From assembly GCF_003700275.1 (NCBI RefSeq), contig NZ_RBRE01000079.1, positions 1 to 64,000 on the forward strand: a stretch of 64,000 nt of DNA, written 5' to 3'. Both the position numbers and the translations under genes were made by a program. This document shows positions 6,801-15,189 of the stretch, piece by piece. How positions within the stretch are numbered: the first letter of the stretch is position 1; each line of letters opens with the position of its first letter. The notes under the pieces are model-generated. The model saw only the letters and a program-made list of their open reading frames with translations. It was not told the DNA's origin and searched no databases. This DNA is from Pseudomonas cichorii. GTDB lineage: Bacteria > Pseudomonadota > Gammaproteobacteria > Pseudomonadales > Pseudomonadaceae.

Positions 6801-9029
6801 ATGACAAAGCATCAAGCCGGTTCTTGCATACCAACCCAAAACGCTGTCTTGCCTATGGAGCGGGCTTGTTTCTCATTGCGTCAGAGCCCGGTGCCGATGC
6901 TCGGCCTGTGTTCGGCGGCCGTGTTGCTCTGCGCTCTTGGCGGCATGCCTGCGGCCTTCGCTGCTGAAGAGTTGCAGCTCAACCCGGTCAATATCGATGC
7001 CCGCTCCGAGCCCTCGGAAGCCGGGAACGTCGAGCACAGCGCCACCAGCTATCAGGCGCGCCGGGCGTCGGTGGCCACGCGCAGCGATGCGAGTCTGGTT
7101 GAAACGCCGCAGTCGGTGAACGTGGTGACCAACCGGGTGATCGAGGACCGCGCACCTGCCAGCCTCGACGAGGCGATCAATGCGGTGAGCGGCGTCAAGC
7201 AGGGCAACACGCTGGGCGGCACCCAGGATGCGATTCAAAAGCGCGGCTTTGGCACCAACCGGGATAACTCGATCATGCGCGATGGCATGCAGTCGGTGCA
7301 GGCGCGCAACTTCACGCCGACCACCGAGCGCATCGAGGTGCTCAAAGGTCCGGCATCGATGCTGTATGGCGTGCAGGATCCGGGCGGCGTCATCAATGTG
7401 GTGACCAAGAAGCCGCAACTGACGGCAGCGCATTCCATCTCGGTCTTCGGCAGCAGTTTCGGCGGCGGTGGCCAGCAGATCGACCTGACCGGCCCTTTGG
7501 GTGACAACGGCCTGGCGTATCGTTTGATCGTCGACGATCAGAACTACGATTACTGGCGCAATTTCGGCAGCATCGACCAGACCGTGGTCGCGCCTTCCAT
7601 TGCCTGGTATGGCGAAGACACCACCGTCTCGGCCGCCTACGAACATATGGAGTACTCGGTGCCGTTCGACCGTGGCACGCAGATCAACCCGAGCACCGGC
7701 AAGGTGCTGGATATTCCGCGCACCCGCCGTCTCGACGAGTCGTTCAACGTCACCACTGGCCGCTCCGACGCGCTGGATCTGCGTATGGAGCACCGCTTCA
7801 ACGACACCTGGTCGCTGCGCACCGGTTATGGCTACAGCCGCAATTATTACAACGACTATCAGTCGCGCTACATGTCGGCCAACTACACCACCGGTGTGGT
7901 GACCCGCCGCGGCGATGCGACCCGTGATGCCGAGCAGGTTGCGCACACTGCAACCGTCAATACCCTGGGCAAGCTGTATTGGGGCGATACCTTGCATGAG
8001 GTGCTGATCGGTGCCGATTACATGAAGAACGAGCGCGATATGGGGGATGTGATCCGCGACACCCAGGGGGCCGACTTCAACTACAACGCGCCGGTGTATG
8101 GCAATGCACCGCTGCCGAGCAGGGTCAGTGCGCCAAACAGTGAGCAGACCGATCATTTGCAGACTCACGCTTTCTTTGTTCAGGACTCGATTCACCTGGG
8201 CGAGAAGTGGATTCTGCAAGCCGGTCTGCGCTACGACGCCTTCAAGGAAATGACCGGCAAGGGCCGTCCTTTCATCGTCGGCGCCGACGTCAAGGACAGC
8301 AAGGTCGTGCCGCGTCTGGGGCTGGTGTACATGATCCAGCCGGACTGGTCGCTGTACACCAGCTACACCGAGTCCTTCCGTCCCAATACCTCCATCGCGA
8401 CACCGATTGGCGAACTGCCGCCGGAAGAGGGCAAGGCCTACGAATTCGGTACCAAGTTCCAGAACGATGCGATTACCGCTACGGTTGCGCTGTTCAATAT
8501 CAACAAGAAGAACGTGCAGACCTCGGAAACCTGCGGCACTGAAACCTGCACCCGGGTTTCCGGTGAAGTGCGCTCCCGTGGGCTGGAAGCGGATATCACC
8601 GGGCAGATCAACGAGAACTGGAGCCTGACCGGTAGCTACGCCTACACCGACACCGAGGTTCTGGAAGATCCGGTCCTCAAGGGCCAGCCGCTCGATGGCG
8701 TTTCCAAACACACCGCTGCGCTGTACCTGACCCGTGATTTCGGCCATGTGGGCATTGGTAACCTGCGCGCTGGTGCCGGTGCACGTTATGCCAGCCGCTG
8801 GGGCGTGAACGATGGCACCGGTGTCGAGTACTACCTGCCATCCTCGAAAGTGGCCGATGTGTTTGTCAGCTACAAGATGAAATTCGACGACCGTGACCTG
8901 ACCCTGCAACTGAACCTGAAGAACATGTTCGATGAACACTATTACGTGTCCAGCAGTGGCCTGGGTTCGCCCGCCATCGTGATTGGCGAACCCCGCCAGT
9001 TGATCGCCAGGGCCAAACTGGACTTCTGA
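6801..9029 (+). CDS. TonB-dependent ferric-siderophore receptor
   Basis: 742 residues. After an export signal (ending AAFAAEE, about residue 55) comes a plug domain with the usual markers (SLVETPQSVNVVTNRVIED, IQKRGFGTNRDNSIMRDGM, IEVLKGPASMLYG, PGGVINVVTKKP). A beta-barrel follows that ends in a terminal Phe (RQLIARAKLDF), as outer-membrane barrels do. There is no N-terminal secretin/TonB signalling domain, so it is a plain receptor of the FhuA/FoxA type rather than an FpvA-type transducer. The plug resembles hydroxamate or citrate siderophore receptors, but the ligand cannot be predicted. The start may instead be the in-frame ATG at 6855; 6801 is kept because a weak GGGAG precedes it. Iron (Fur) repression is inferred from the upstream box. 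Confidence 0.9.
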   Translation: MTKHQAGSCIPTQNAVLPMERACFSLRQSPVPMLGLCSAAVLLCALGGMPAAFAAEELQLNPVNIDARSEPSEAGNVEHSATSYQARRASVATRSDASLVETPQSVNVVTNRVIEDRAPASLDEAINAVSGVKQGNTLGGTQDAIQKRGFGTNRDNSIMRDGMQSVQARNFTPTTERIEVLKGPASMLYGVQDPGGVINVVTKKPQLTAAHSISVFGSSFGGGGQQIDLTGPLGDNGLAYRLIVDDQNYDYWRNFGSIDQTVVAPSIAWYGEDTTVSAAYEHMEYSVPFDRGTQINPSTGKVLDIPRTRRLDESFNVTTGRSDALDLRMEHRFNDTWSLRTGYGYSRNYYNDYQSRYMSANYTTGVVTRRGDATRDAEQVAHTATVNTLGKLYWGDTLHEVLIGADYMKNERDMGDVIRDTQGADFNYNAPVYGNAPLPSRVSAPNSEQTDHLQTHAFFVQDSIHLGEKWILQAGLRYDAFKEMTGKGRPFIVGADVKDSKVVPRLGLVYMIQPDWSLYTSYTESFRPNTSIATPIGELPPEEGKAYEFGTKFQNDAITATVALFNINKKNVQTSETCGTETCTRVSGEVRSRGLEADITGQINENWSLTGSYAYTDTEVLEDPVLKGQPLDGVSKHTAALYLTRDFGHVGIGNLRAGAGARYASRWGVNDGTGVEYYLPSSKVADVFVSYKMKFDDRDLTLQLNLKNMFDEHYYVSSSGLGSPAIVIGEPRQLIARAKLDF

Positions 9030-9098
9030 ACCGCGTAGGTGAATTCATTCGCAAGAGGCCGGCACATCCACAAGAAATGTATCTTCTGGAATAGGGTT

Positions 9099-9153
9099 TT
9101 CGCGGATGAATCCGCTCCTGCAGGCGCCGGGTAGGAGCGGATTCATCCGCGAA
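9099..9153. repeat. REP pair (REPIN) forming a 21-bp perfect inverted repeat
   Basis: TTCGCGGATGAATCCGCTCCT (9099-9119; 20 shown: TCGCGGATGAATCCGCTCCT) is inverted at 9133-9153 around a 13-base GC-rich loop. This is the common Pseudomonas REP sequence in head-to-head form. It lies between the convergent receptor and cytochrome b561 genes and may also end transcription from both sides. A single related copy lies at about 9040-9060. Confidence 0.85.
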
Positions 9154-9176
9154 GAGGCAACCCACAACCATGGGCA

Positions 9177-9716
9177 TCACAGCATTCGTTTGAGGGTATT
9201 GTCCTTGCGCACAAGGTGATGCCAGATCGCAGCCAGCACATGCAGGCCGATCACGTAATAGAAGATCGATGCCAGCAGCTTGTGCAGGTCCTCGAAGCGT
9301 TCGGCGGTACGGTCTGAGGTAGGAAACGGCCAGGGGATTTGCAGGTCGGTAAGCGGGATGGGCAAGGCGCCTTTTTCGACCATGACGGTGAGAAACCCGA
9401 GTACCGGCTGCACGAACAAAAATGCATATAGCGCATAGTGCGAGGCGGTCGCTGCGATGCGCAGCGCACCTTCCAGCGGCGGTGTGATTCCTGGCGGGCG
9501 GTGACGACGGCGTTCGGCCACGCGGAAAAAGGCCAGGGTTAATATCACGATGCCGACCCAGAAGTGGCTTTGTACAACCAGCAGCCGGTATTCAGAACCC
9601 TTGCCGAATTCGCTACGGCTGAGAATCAGGGCATACGCCAGCACAATCAGGGCGGCCATGACCCAATGCAGCCATCTGGCCCGGGAGGTATAGCGTTCAC
9701 CAGGTTGTGCATCCAC
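9177..9716 (-). CDS. Cytochrome b561 family membrane protein
   Basis: 179 residues from a GTG start, with four transmembrane helices and the expected haem-ligand histidines: RWLHWVM in helix 1, QSHFWVG before helix 2, ASHYALYAFL in helix 3, and DLHKLLAS/GLHVLAAIWHH at helix 4. This is the bacterial CybB family that moves electrons in the inner membrane, for example as a superoxide:ubiquinone oxidoreductase. The GTG at 9716 has AAGGGA upstream and gives the usual N-terminus just before the RWLHW helix; an ATG at 9779 would add 21 residues unlike the family. It converges on the siderophore receptor. Confidence 0.82.
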   Translation of the reverse strand: MDAQPGERYTSRARWLHWVMAALIVLAYALILSRSEFGKGSEYRLLVVQSHFWVGIVILTLAFFRVAERRRHRPPGITPPLEGALRIAATASHYALYAFLFVQPVLGFLTVMVEKGALPIPLTDLQIPWPFPTSDRTAERFEDLHKLLASIFYYVIGLHVLAAIWHHLVRKDNTLKRML

Positions 9717-9863
9717 TGTTGAGTCCCTTGTTCCAAGGCTGATATTGCATAGCTTAGGAGACAGGCAGAAAGCCTGCATCCGGTTTCAAAAAGACTGTTT
9801 CCTGACGCTGCTTCTATCCAAATGACATGAAGCAAGGCTCATGCCCGATGGCCGGCAAACGAC

Positions 9864-10304
9864 TCATTGCGTCTTGAGCGGATAACTGAACCTGCCGCCA
9901 CTCTGCTCGCAGTCATTTCTGGCCTGGGCCTGTTCCTTGATCTCGTAATACCAGGTAATCACCTGTGCTCCATCGGGCACATTCGCTGTGTCCTGGCCGG
10001 GTTCCTTACTTGTAGAGCGCTCGTTGGCCAGAGACTCCTGGGTCGCGGTTGCAGTGCATGACGCCACTGCATCGTCGGGGCAGCTTGCAACCTTGCGTTT
10101 CTCCCGCGGCGTCGAACCTTTGTCTTCATTGCTGCACGACCAGTCAATGGCACCTTCCGGCATGCCTTTGTATTCATAGCAGATGTGCGGCTGGATAACC
10201 GGAACCTGCTCGCTGGCGGAGCGAGTCAGCACATCACAGGCCTGCCCAAGGGCCAGATTGCTGAGCAGGCAGCCGCTCAGGGCCATACAGAGTCGCAGAG
10301 TCAT
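9864..10304 (-). CDS. Hypothetical exported Cys-rich protein
   Basis: 146 residues. A signal peptide (MTLRLCMALSGCLLSNLALGQA) is followed by a mature domain with about eight cysteines (QACDVL, HICYEY, WSCSNED, ASCPDD, ASCTAT, NDCEQ), which suggests a disulfide-bonded periplasmic protein. Cysteine at the end of the signal (LSGC) could instead be read as a lipobox, but LALGQA fits signal peptidase I better. The start at 10304 has GAAGAGA upstream. It is divergent from the phosphatase-like gene. The family is not recognised. Confidence 0.6.
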   Translation of the reverse strand: MTLRLCMALSGCLLSNLALGQACDVLTRSASEQVPVIQPHICYEYKGMPEGAIDWSCSNEDKGSTPREKRKVASCPDDAVASCTATATQESLANERSTSKEPGQDTANVPDGAQVITWYYEIKEQAQARNDCEQSGGRFSYPLKTQ

Positions 10305-10468
10305 TGTTTTTATCTCTTCGCAAGACCTTTCAAATAATCCGAATCGCAAAGCCTGCTTGAAGTTCAGCCGCCGATGACGAGCGGCAAGGCGACTGTTCAT
10401 TCGACAAAACACGGAACCTGTGCTTTCGCAGGGCTTCATATGACTTGAATGTCATGAAGGAGCGAGTC

Positions 10469-11254
10469 TTGACCAGTGCCAGTCCCCCCTTGGGCCACAT
10501 AACGCCGGTAGCAGCCAATATTTCATTGAATGTGCTGACCATGAACATGCATATGGGTTTTGGCATCTTCAACCGTCGTTTCATTCTGCCGGAGCTGCGC
10601 GAAGCGGTGCGCAGTGTGTCGGCGGATGTGGTGTTTCTCCAGGAAGTGCACGGTGAGCATCAGCAGCATGCCCAGCGCATCAAGGACTGGCCGACCATCT
10701 CGCAGTACGAGTTTCTCGCCGACAGCATGTGGAAAGACTTCGCGTATGGGCGCAATGCGGTGTACCCGCATGGCGATCACGGCAATGCCCTGTTGTCCAA
10801 GTACCCCATCATCCAGCACGAGAACCTCGACATTTCGATTCATGGCACTGAGGAGCGCGGGTTACTGCACTGCATTCTCGATGTCCCGCATTACGGCCAT
10901 GTGCACGCGGTCTGTGTGCATCTTGGGCTGTTCGAGAGCCATCGGCGGCAACAGCTCAAGCTACTGGCCGGGTTGATGGAGCGCCTGCCGGCCGGAGTAC
11001 CGGTAATTGTCGCCGGTGATTTCAACGATTGGCGTCTGCGGGCCGATGCGTTGCTGGAGGGAACAGGGCTGCATGAAGTCTTCGTCGAGCGCTTTGGCGC
11101 GCCGGCCAAGAGCTTTCCGGCCCGCTGGCCGTTGTTGAGGCTGGATCGGATTTACGTGCGCAATGCGACGAGCCACAGGCCCCGGGTGCTGTCCAACCGG
11201 CCGTGGTCCCATCTTTCCGATCATGCACCCTTGGCGGTGGAGGTAACTTTATGA
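10469..11254 (+). CDS. ybhP: Endonuclease/exonuclease/phosphatase (EEP) family protein, YbhP-like
   Basis: About 261 residues of the EEP fold (sphingomyelinase/Mg-dependent endonuclease superfamily). Recognisable metal and catalytic segments: TMNMH, VFLQEVHG (metal Glu), CVHLGLF, VIVAGDFNDW (GDFN) and the C-terminal LSDHAPLAVEV (SDH). The best ribosome site, AAGGAG at 10457-10462, sits six bases before the in-frame TTG at 10469, so TTG is the preferred start; an ATG at 10454 is the alternative. The next gene overlaps by four bases. The order EEP-clsB-ybhN is the same as E. coli ybhP-clsB-ybhN. A role with the neighbouring phospholipid enzymes is likely, but its substrate is unknown. Confidence 0.8.
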   Translation: MTSASPPLGHITPVAANISLNVLTMNMHMGFGIFNRRFILPELREAVRSVSADVVFLQEVHGEHQQHAQRIKDWPTISQYEFLADSMWKDFAYGRNAVYPHGDHGNALLSKYPIIQHENLDISIHGTEERGLLHCILDVPHYGHVHAVCVHLGLFESHRRQQLKLLAGLMERLPAGVPVIVAGDFNDWRLRADALLEGTGLHEVFVERFGAPAKSFPARWPLLRLDRIYVRNATSHRPRVLSNRPWSHLSDHAPLAVEVTL

Positions 11255-12513
11255 GCAACGAGGCCAGGGAGCAGCAAGGGCAGTGGCGCGATGGTAATTG
11301 CGTGGAGCTGCTGATCAACGGCGAGGATTTCTTCTCGCGGGTTTTCGAGTGCATCCGCGCGGCCCGCAAGGAAGTGCTGGTCGAAACCTTCATCATTTTC
11401 GAGGACCGTATCGGCAAGGCGCTGCAACAGGCCTTGATCGAAGCGGCCAACAATGGGGCGCGGGTGGTGGTCACGGTGGATGACTATGGCACCTCGGACC
11501 TGAGTTCCGGGTTTGTCAAAACCATGCTCGATGCGGGTATCCAGATCCAGTTGTTCGACCCGCGTCCGCGTTTCATGGGCATGCGCACCAATCTGTTCCG
11601 GCGCCTGCACCGCAAGGTGGTGGTGATCGATGGCGAGCTGGGGTTTATCGGCGGGATCAACTACAGCGTCGATCACATGACCGACACGGGGCTCACGGCC
11701 AAGCAGGACTATGCCGTGCTGGTGCGTGGCCCGATCATCGCCGATATCCATCGCAGCGCGTTGCACATGCTCAGCCCGGCGGTGCGGGACAGCCTCAAGC
11801 AGATCCCGCTGAAGCTGAAATACGCCGGTAGTGCGCGGATGATGCTGGCCGAGCGCGACAACAGTAATCACACCACCGATATCGAGGAGCAGTACCTCAA
11901 GGCCATTCGCGGCGCGACCCAGCGTATCACCATCGCCAATGCCTATTTCTTCCCCAGCTATCGCTTTCTGCGCGAGCTGCGCAATGCCTCACGACGCGGG
12001 GTCAAGGTCACGCTGATCCTGCAGGGCCAGCCGGACATGCCGTTCGTGCGGGTCTGTTCACGCCTGACCTACACCTATCTGTTGCGCGATGGCGTGGTGA
12101 TCCATGAGTACAAGCAGCGCGCACTGCATGGCAAGGTCGCGCTGATCGATCACGAATGGTCCACCATCGGCTCCAGCAATCTGGACCCGCTGAGCCTGGC
12201 ACTGAATCTGGAGGCCAATCTGTTCATTCGCGATTCGGCCCTCAACCAGCATCTGCACGAACATCTGCGCGATCTGGCCGCCGCGCACAGCACCCAGATC
12301 AGCCTCAAGGGCGCGGCACGTGGCCAGTGGTGGCGGGCGCCGATGATCTTTCTGTGCTTTCACTTTCTGCGCCATTTTCCCGCCATTGCCGGGTTGTTTC
12401 CGGTCCACGGCATGCGCCTCAAGCCGGTGAGGGCAGGGGATGTGATACCCGAGGCGCGAGTCATCGAACAGCAGGCCCGCCAGGATTTGCCGGATCAGGA
12501 GCAATCGTCATGA
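11251..12513 (+). CDS. clsB: Cardiolipin synthase B (phospholipase D family)
   Basis: 420 residues with two phospholipase D (HKD) motifs: HRKVVVIDGELGFIGGIN in the first half and HGKVALIDHEWSTIGSSNLD in the second. The size and short N-terminus without transmembrane helices fit ClsB rather than the membrane-anchored ClsA. The enzyme makes cardiolipin from two phospholipids by phosphatidyl transfer at the inner membrane. Its ATG overlaps the previous stop (ATGA), and its own stop overlaps the start of the YbhN-like gene, so the three form a tightly coupled operon. Confidence 0.9.
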   Translation: MSNEAREQQGQWRDGNCVELLINGEDFFSRVFECIRAARKEVLVETFIIFEDRIGKALQQALIEAANNGARVVVTVDDYGTSDLSSGFVKTMLDAGIQIQLFDPRPRFMGMRTNLFRRLHRKVVVIDGELGFIGGINYSVDHMTDTGLTAKQDYAVLVRGPIIADIHRSALHMLSPAVRDSLKQIPLKLKYAGSARMMLAERDNSNHTTDIEEQYLKAIRGATQRITIANAYFFPSYRFLRELRNASRRGVKVTLILQGQPDMPFVRVCSRLTYTYLLRDGVVIHEYKQRALHGKVALIDHEWSTIGSSNLDPLSLALNLEANLFIRDSALNQHLHEHLRDLAAAHSTQISLKGAARGQWWRAPMIFLCFHFLRHFPAIAGLFPVHGMRLKPVRAGDVIPEARVIEQQARQDLPDQEQSS

Positions 12514-13490
12514 GCCACGTCGCCGAGGCGTCATCGAGCAATAGCCAGGGAACCCGCTGGAAGTGGGCCAAGCGTGGCTTGAATGTATTTTTCTTTATCG
12601 CCGTGCCCGTGCTGCTGTTCATGCTGGTCAAGAATCTCGACTGGCAGGAAGTCAGCCATGCCTTGCAGTCCTACAAGGCCAGTACCCTGGGCATTGCGGC
12701 TCTGGTTGCGTTGGCCAGTTACCTGACCTATTGCGGGTTCGATATCCTGGCGCGTCATTACACCGGCCATAAACTGTCGGTCCAGCAGGTCGTGCCAGTG
12801 ACGTTCGTCTGTTATGCCTTCAATCTCAACCTGAGTTCCTGGGTGGGCGGAATTGCCCTGCGCTATCGGTTGTACTCGCGGCTGGGGCTGGACGTGCCGA
12901 CCATTACCCGGATCCTGAGCTTCAGCCTGATCACCAACTGGCTGGGTTATATGCTGCTGGCGGGTTTCGTGTTCTCGATGGGGTTCATGAGGCTGCCCAA
13001 GGCCTGGGAAGTCGGTGCGACGTCCCTGCAATTGATTGGCGTGGGGTTGCTGGTGTTGTGCGCGGCCTACCTGCTGGCGTGCCGCTTTTCCAAACGACGC
13101 TCCTGGAACCTGCGTGGCCAGGAGATCGTCCTGCCTTCGCTCAGGCAGGCACTGATGCAAGCCAGCCTTGGCGCATTGAACTGGTCGTTGATGGCATTGG
13201 TGATTTACACCCTGCTGCCTGACAACGCTTTTTATCCGACGATACTGGGCGTGTTATTGATCAGCAGTATTGCGGGTGTGATTACCCATATCCCGGCCGG
13301 GCTCGGGGTGCTGGAAACCGTGTTCATCACCTTGCTGGCCCAGCAGTTTTCCAAGGGCAGCCTGCTGGCCGCCCTGATCGGTTACCGCGCCATCTACTTC
13401 CTGCTGCCGCTATTGATTGCACTGCTGGTGTATGTGGTGCTGGAAAAACAGGCGAAAAAGCTCAGCGCCAGTAATCAACAACGGTCGTAG
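12510..13490 (+). CDS. ybhN: YbhN-like (UPF0104/LPG synthase-type) membrane protein
   Basis: 326 residues with about eight hydrophobic segments. It shows the markers of the lysylphosphatidylglycerol synthase transmembrane superfamily: SSWVGGIALRYRLYSRLGL and ITHIPAGLGVLETVFITLL. The C-terminal aminoacyl-transferase domain of MprF is absent, as in E. coli YbhN. A role in membrane-lipid translocation is plausible from the family and from the position after clsB, but is not shown. The ATG overlaps the clsB stop by four bases. Confidence 0.85.
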   Translation: MSHVAEASSSNSQGTRWKWAKRGLNVFFFIAVPVLLFMLVKNLDWQEVSHALQSYKASTLGIAALVALASYLTYCGFDILARHYTGHKLSVQQVVPVTFVCYAFNLNLSSWVGGIALRYRLYSRLGLDVPTITRILSFSLITNWLGYMLLAGFVFSMGFMRLPKAWEVGATSLQLIGVGLLVLCAAYLLACRFSKRRSWNLRGQEIVLPSLRQALMQASLGALNWSLMALVIYTLLPDNAFYPTILGVLLISSIAGVITHIPAGLGVLETVFITLLAQQFSKGSLLAALIGYRAIYFLLPLLIALLVYVVLEKQAKKLSASNQQRS

Positions 13491-13491
13491 C

Positions 13492-13519
13492 AGCGAATTT
13501 ATTCGCGAATAAATTCGCT
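13492..13519. repeat. 28-bp perfect palindrome, REP-like
   Basis: The two halves AGCGAATTTATTCG and CGAATAAATTCGCT are exact inverses around the centre. It starts two bases after the ybhN-like stop and is convergent to the chemoreceptor gene. It is a variant of the local REP family (GGAGCGAATT...TTCGCG) and could serve as a bidirectional terminator. Confidence 0.7.
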
Positions 13520-13573
13520 CCTGTCGATAGTCTTTGTTGGCCGGGATACCACCGCGAAGTGGCAAGACGGCTT

Positions 13574-14881
13574 CTACTGTCGGGCAAACATTTTCACTGC
13601 ATCCACCGCATTGCTGGTGCCTTCGCTGATCTGCACGATCACCGAGCCGGCCTGGTCCGCCAGATCGACGCCCTTGACGGCGTTGTTGCGGGTGTTGTCC
13701 ATGCTGTCGATGGCCTGACGGGTTTCGTTCTGGATCACACCGATCATTTCCGAGATTTCGGCGGTCGAGCGGCTGGTACGGCCGGCCAGTTGCCGTACTT
13801 CGTCGGCCACCACGGCAAAGCCTCGACCCTGATCACCGGCACGCGCTGCTTCAATGGCGGCGTTCAACGCCAGCAGGTTGGTCTGTTCGGCAATGCTGCG
13901 AATGGTGTTGACGATGGCGGTAATCTGCTCCGAGCGTTCGCCCAGTTGAGTGATGATCCGCGACGAATCCTCGATGTTCACCGAGATCTGGCGCATTTCG
14001 GTCGCCGCCTGCTGAATCACCTGAGTGCCCTGTTCGGTGACTTTCCGGGTCTGTACCGAGATGTGATAAGCCTGCGCGGCACTGTTGGAATCGCGTTCAT
14101 GTTGCTCGACGCGGGCGGTGATGTCCGAGGCGAACTTGATGATCTTCCAGAGCTTGCCGTTGACGTCATAGACCGGGTTGTAACTGGCTTCCAGCCACAG
14201 GATCTGGCCATGGCGGTTGACCCGCTTGAACTGGCCGCTGAAAAACTCGCCCTTGTTCAGGCGTTTCCAGAAGTCGGCATATTCGCTGCTGCTACTGATT
14301 TCCTGTGGGCACAGCATTCGATGGTTCTTGCCGACCAGCTCTTTTTCGCTGTAGCCCATCAACCGGGTCAGGTTGTCGTTGGCGCATAGAATCCGGCCTT
14401 CCAGGTCGAACTCGATCACCGCCATGGCGCGATCCAGAGCCTGGAGCTTGTTTTTCGCTTCGCTGTCGGCCTGCACCTTGGCAGTAATGTCCAGGGCGTA
14501 CTTGACGATTTTCACGGTCTTGCCCGAACTGTCCTTGACCGGGTTGTAACTGGCCTCCAGCCAGACCGTCTGGCCATTGCCTGCCACACGACGGAAAGTC
14601 TCGGATACGAATTCTCCGGCTCGCAGACGTGACCACAGCCGGGCATATTCGGGGCTGCGTGCATATTCGGGCAGGCAGAATATCCGGTGCTCCTTGCCCA
14701 CCACCTGTTCGCGCTGGTAATGCATGGTTTTCAGGAAGTTGTCATTGGCACTGAGCACAACGCCGGTCAGATCGAATTCGATGGTGGCCATCGAGCGGTC
14801 GATTGCTTTCAATAACCAGTCTTGTTGTTCGACAGTGTTCTGGAGGGCAATTAATTCTTTCTTGTTTGAATTAAATAGCAT
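13574..14881 (-). CDS. Soluble methyl-accepting chemotaxis protein with two PAS domains (BdlA-like)
   Basis: 435 residues with no transmembrane segment. PAS domain 1 (about residues 20-135; AIDRSMATIEFDLTG to ALDITAK) and PAS domain 2 (about 140-257; ALDRAMAVIEFDLEG to ASDITAR) are near-duplicates. The MCP signalling domain carries the hairpin tip IAEQTNLLALNAAIEAARAG. The architecture and length match P. aeruginosa BdlA (biofilm dispersion) and related cytoplasmic energy/redox receptors; the domain after the hairpin is short, so the adaptation region is reduced. It probably signals to a CheA/CheW complex from the cytoplasm. No chemotaxis genes flank it. Confidence 0.87.
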   Translation of the reverse strand: MLFNSNKKELIALQNTVEQQDWLLKAIDRSMATIEFDLTGVVLSANDNFLKTMHYQREQVVGKEHRIFCLPEYARSPEYARLWSRLRAGEFVSETFRRVAGNGQTVWLEASYNPVKDSSGKTVKIVKYALDITAKVQADSEAKNKLQALDRAMAVIEFDLEGRILCANDNLTRLMGYSEKELVGKNHRMLCPQEISSSSEYADFWKRLNKGEFFSGQFKRVNRHGQILWLEASYNPVYDVNGKLWKIIKFASDITARVEQHERDSNSAAQAYHISVQTRKVTEQGTQVIQQAATEMRQISVNIEDSSRIITQLGERSEQITAIVNTIRSIAEQTNLLALNAAIEAARAGDQGRGFAVVADEVRQLAGRTSRSTAEISEMIGVIQNETRQAIDSMDNTRNNAVKGVDLADQAGSVIVQISEGTSNAVDAVKMFARQ

Positions 14882-14975
14882 GGCGGCGTGGCTCAGGAGG
14901 AAGTGGCAGTAAAAGTTCCCGTCCTTCGGCCTGGGGTGCGTAAGGCACTCGTGCGTATCCTTCTGCGATGATGGC

Positions 14976-15005
14976 ACTATAGGTGGCAAGTATGGGGTTT
15001 GACAA
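14976..15005 (-). promoter_or_regulatory. Probable sigma70 promoter of the PAS-MCP gene
   Basis: On the minus strand TTGTCA (at 15000-15005) and TATAGT (14976-14981) are separated by 18 bases, about 95 bases ahead of the start codon. The rest of the 308-base gap (14882-15189) is AT-rich. It holds an imperfect hairpin with arms CTCGGAT and ATCCGAG at about 15024-15062; nothing else was seen there. Confidence 0.5.
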
Positions 15006-15189
15006 CGGATTATGAAAAAAATACTCGGATGATAATGAGGTGCAACTTTATTATTAATCCGAGCGTTGTTTTAAATTGTTTTAATGAAAAGTTTCAATCA
15101 AATGAATAGAGAATATTTTTTGACGCCAGCCAGATAGCAGGCGTATCGCGATAAATAGAGTAACTACTCAACTATCAGGAAGTTTCGGC

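Noticed and set aside
6873..8939. A 688-codon open frame antisense to the siderophore receptor
   Set aside because: It is the mirror of a GC-rich, strongly recognised TonB receptor; the antisense product has low-complexity His/Val/Arg composition and no family resemblance.
9030..9176. Small RNA gene in the receptor/cytochrome b561 gap
   Set aside because: The fold is fully explained by the 21-bp REP inverted pair; no promoter or T-run terminator was found.
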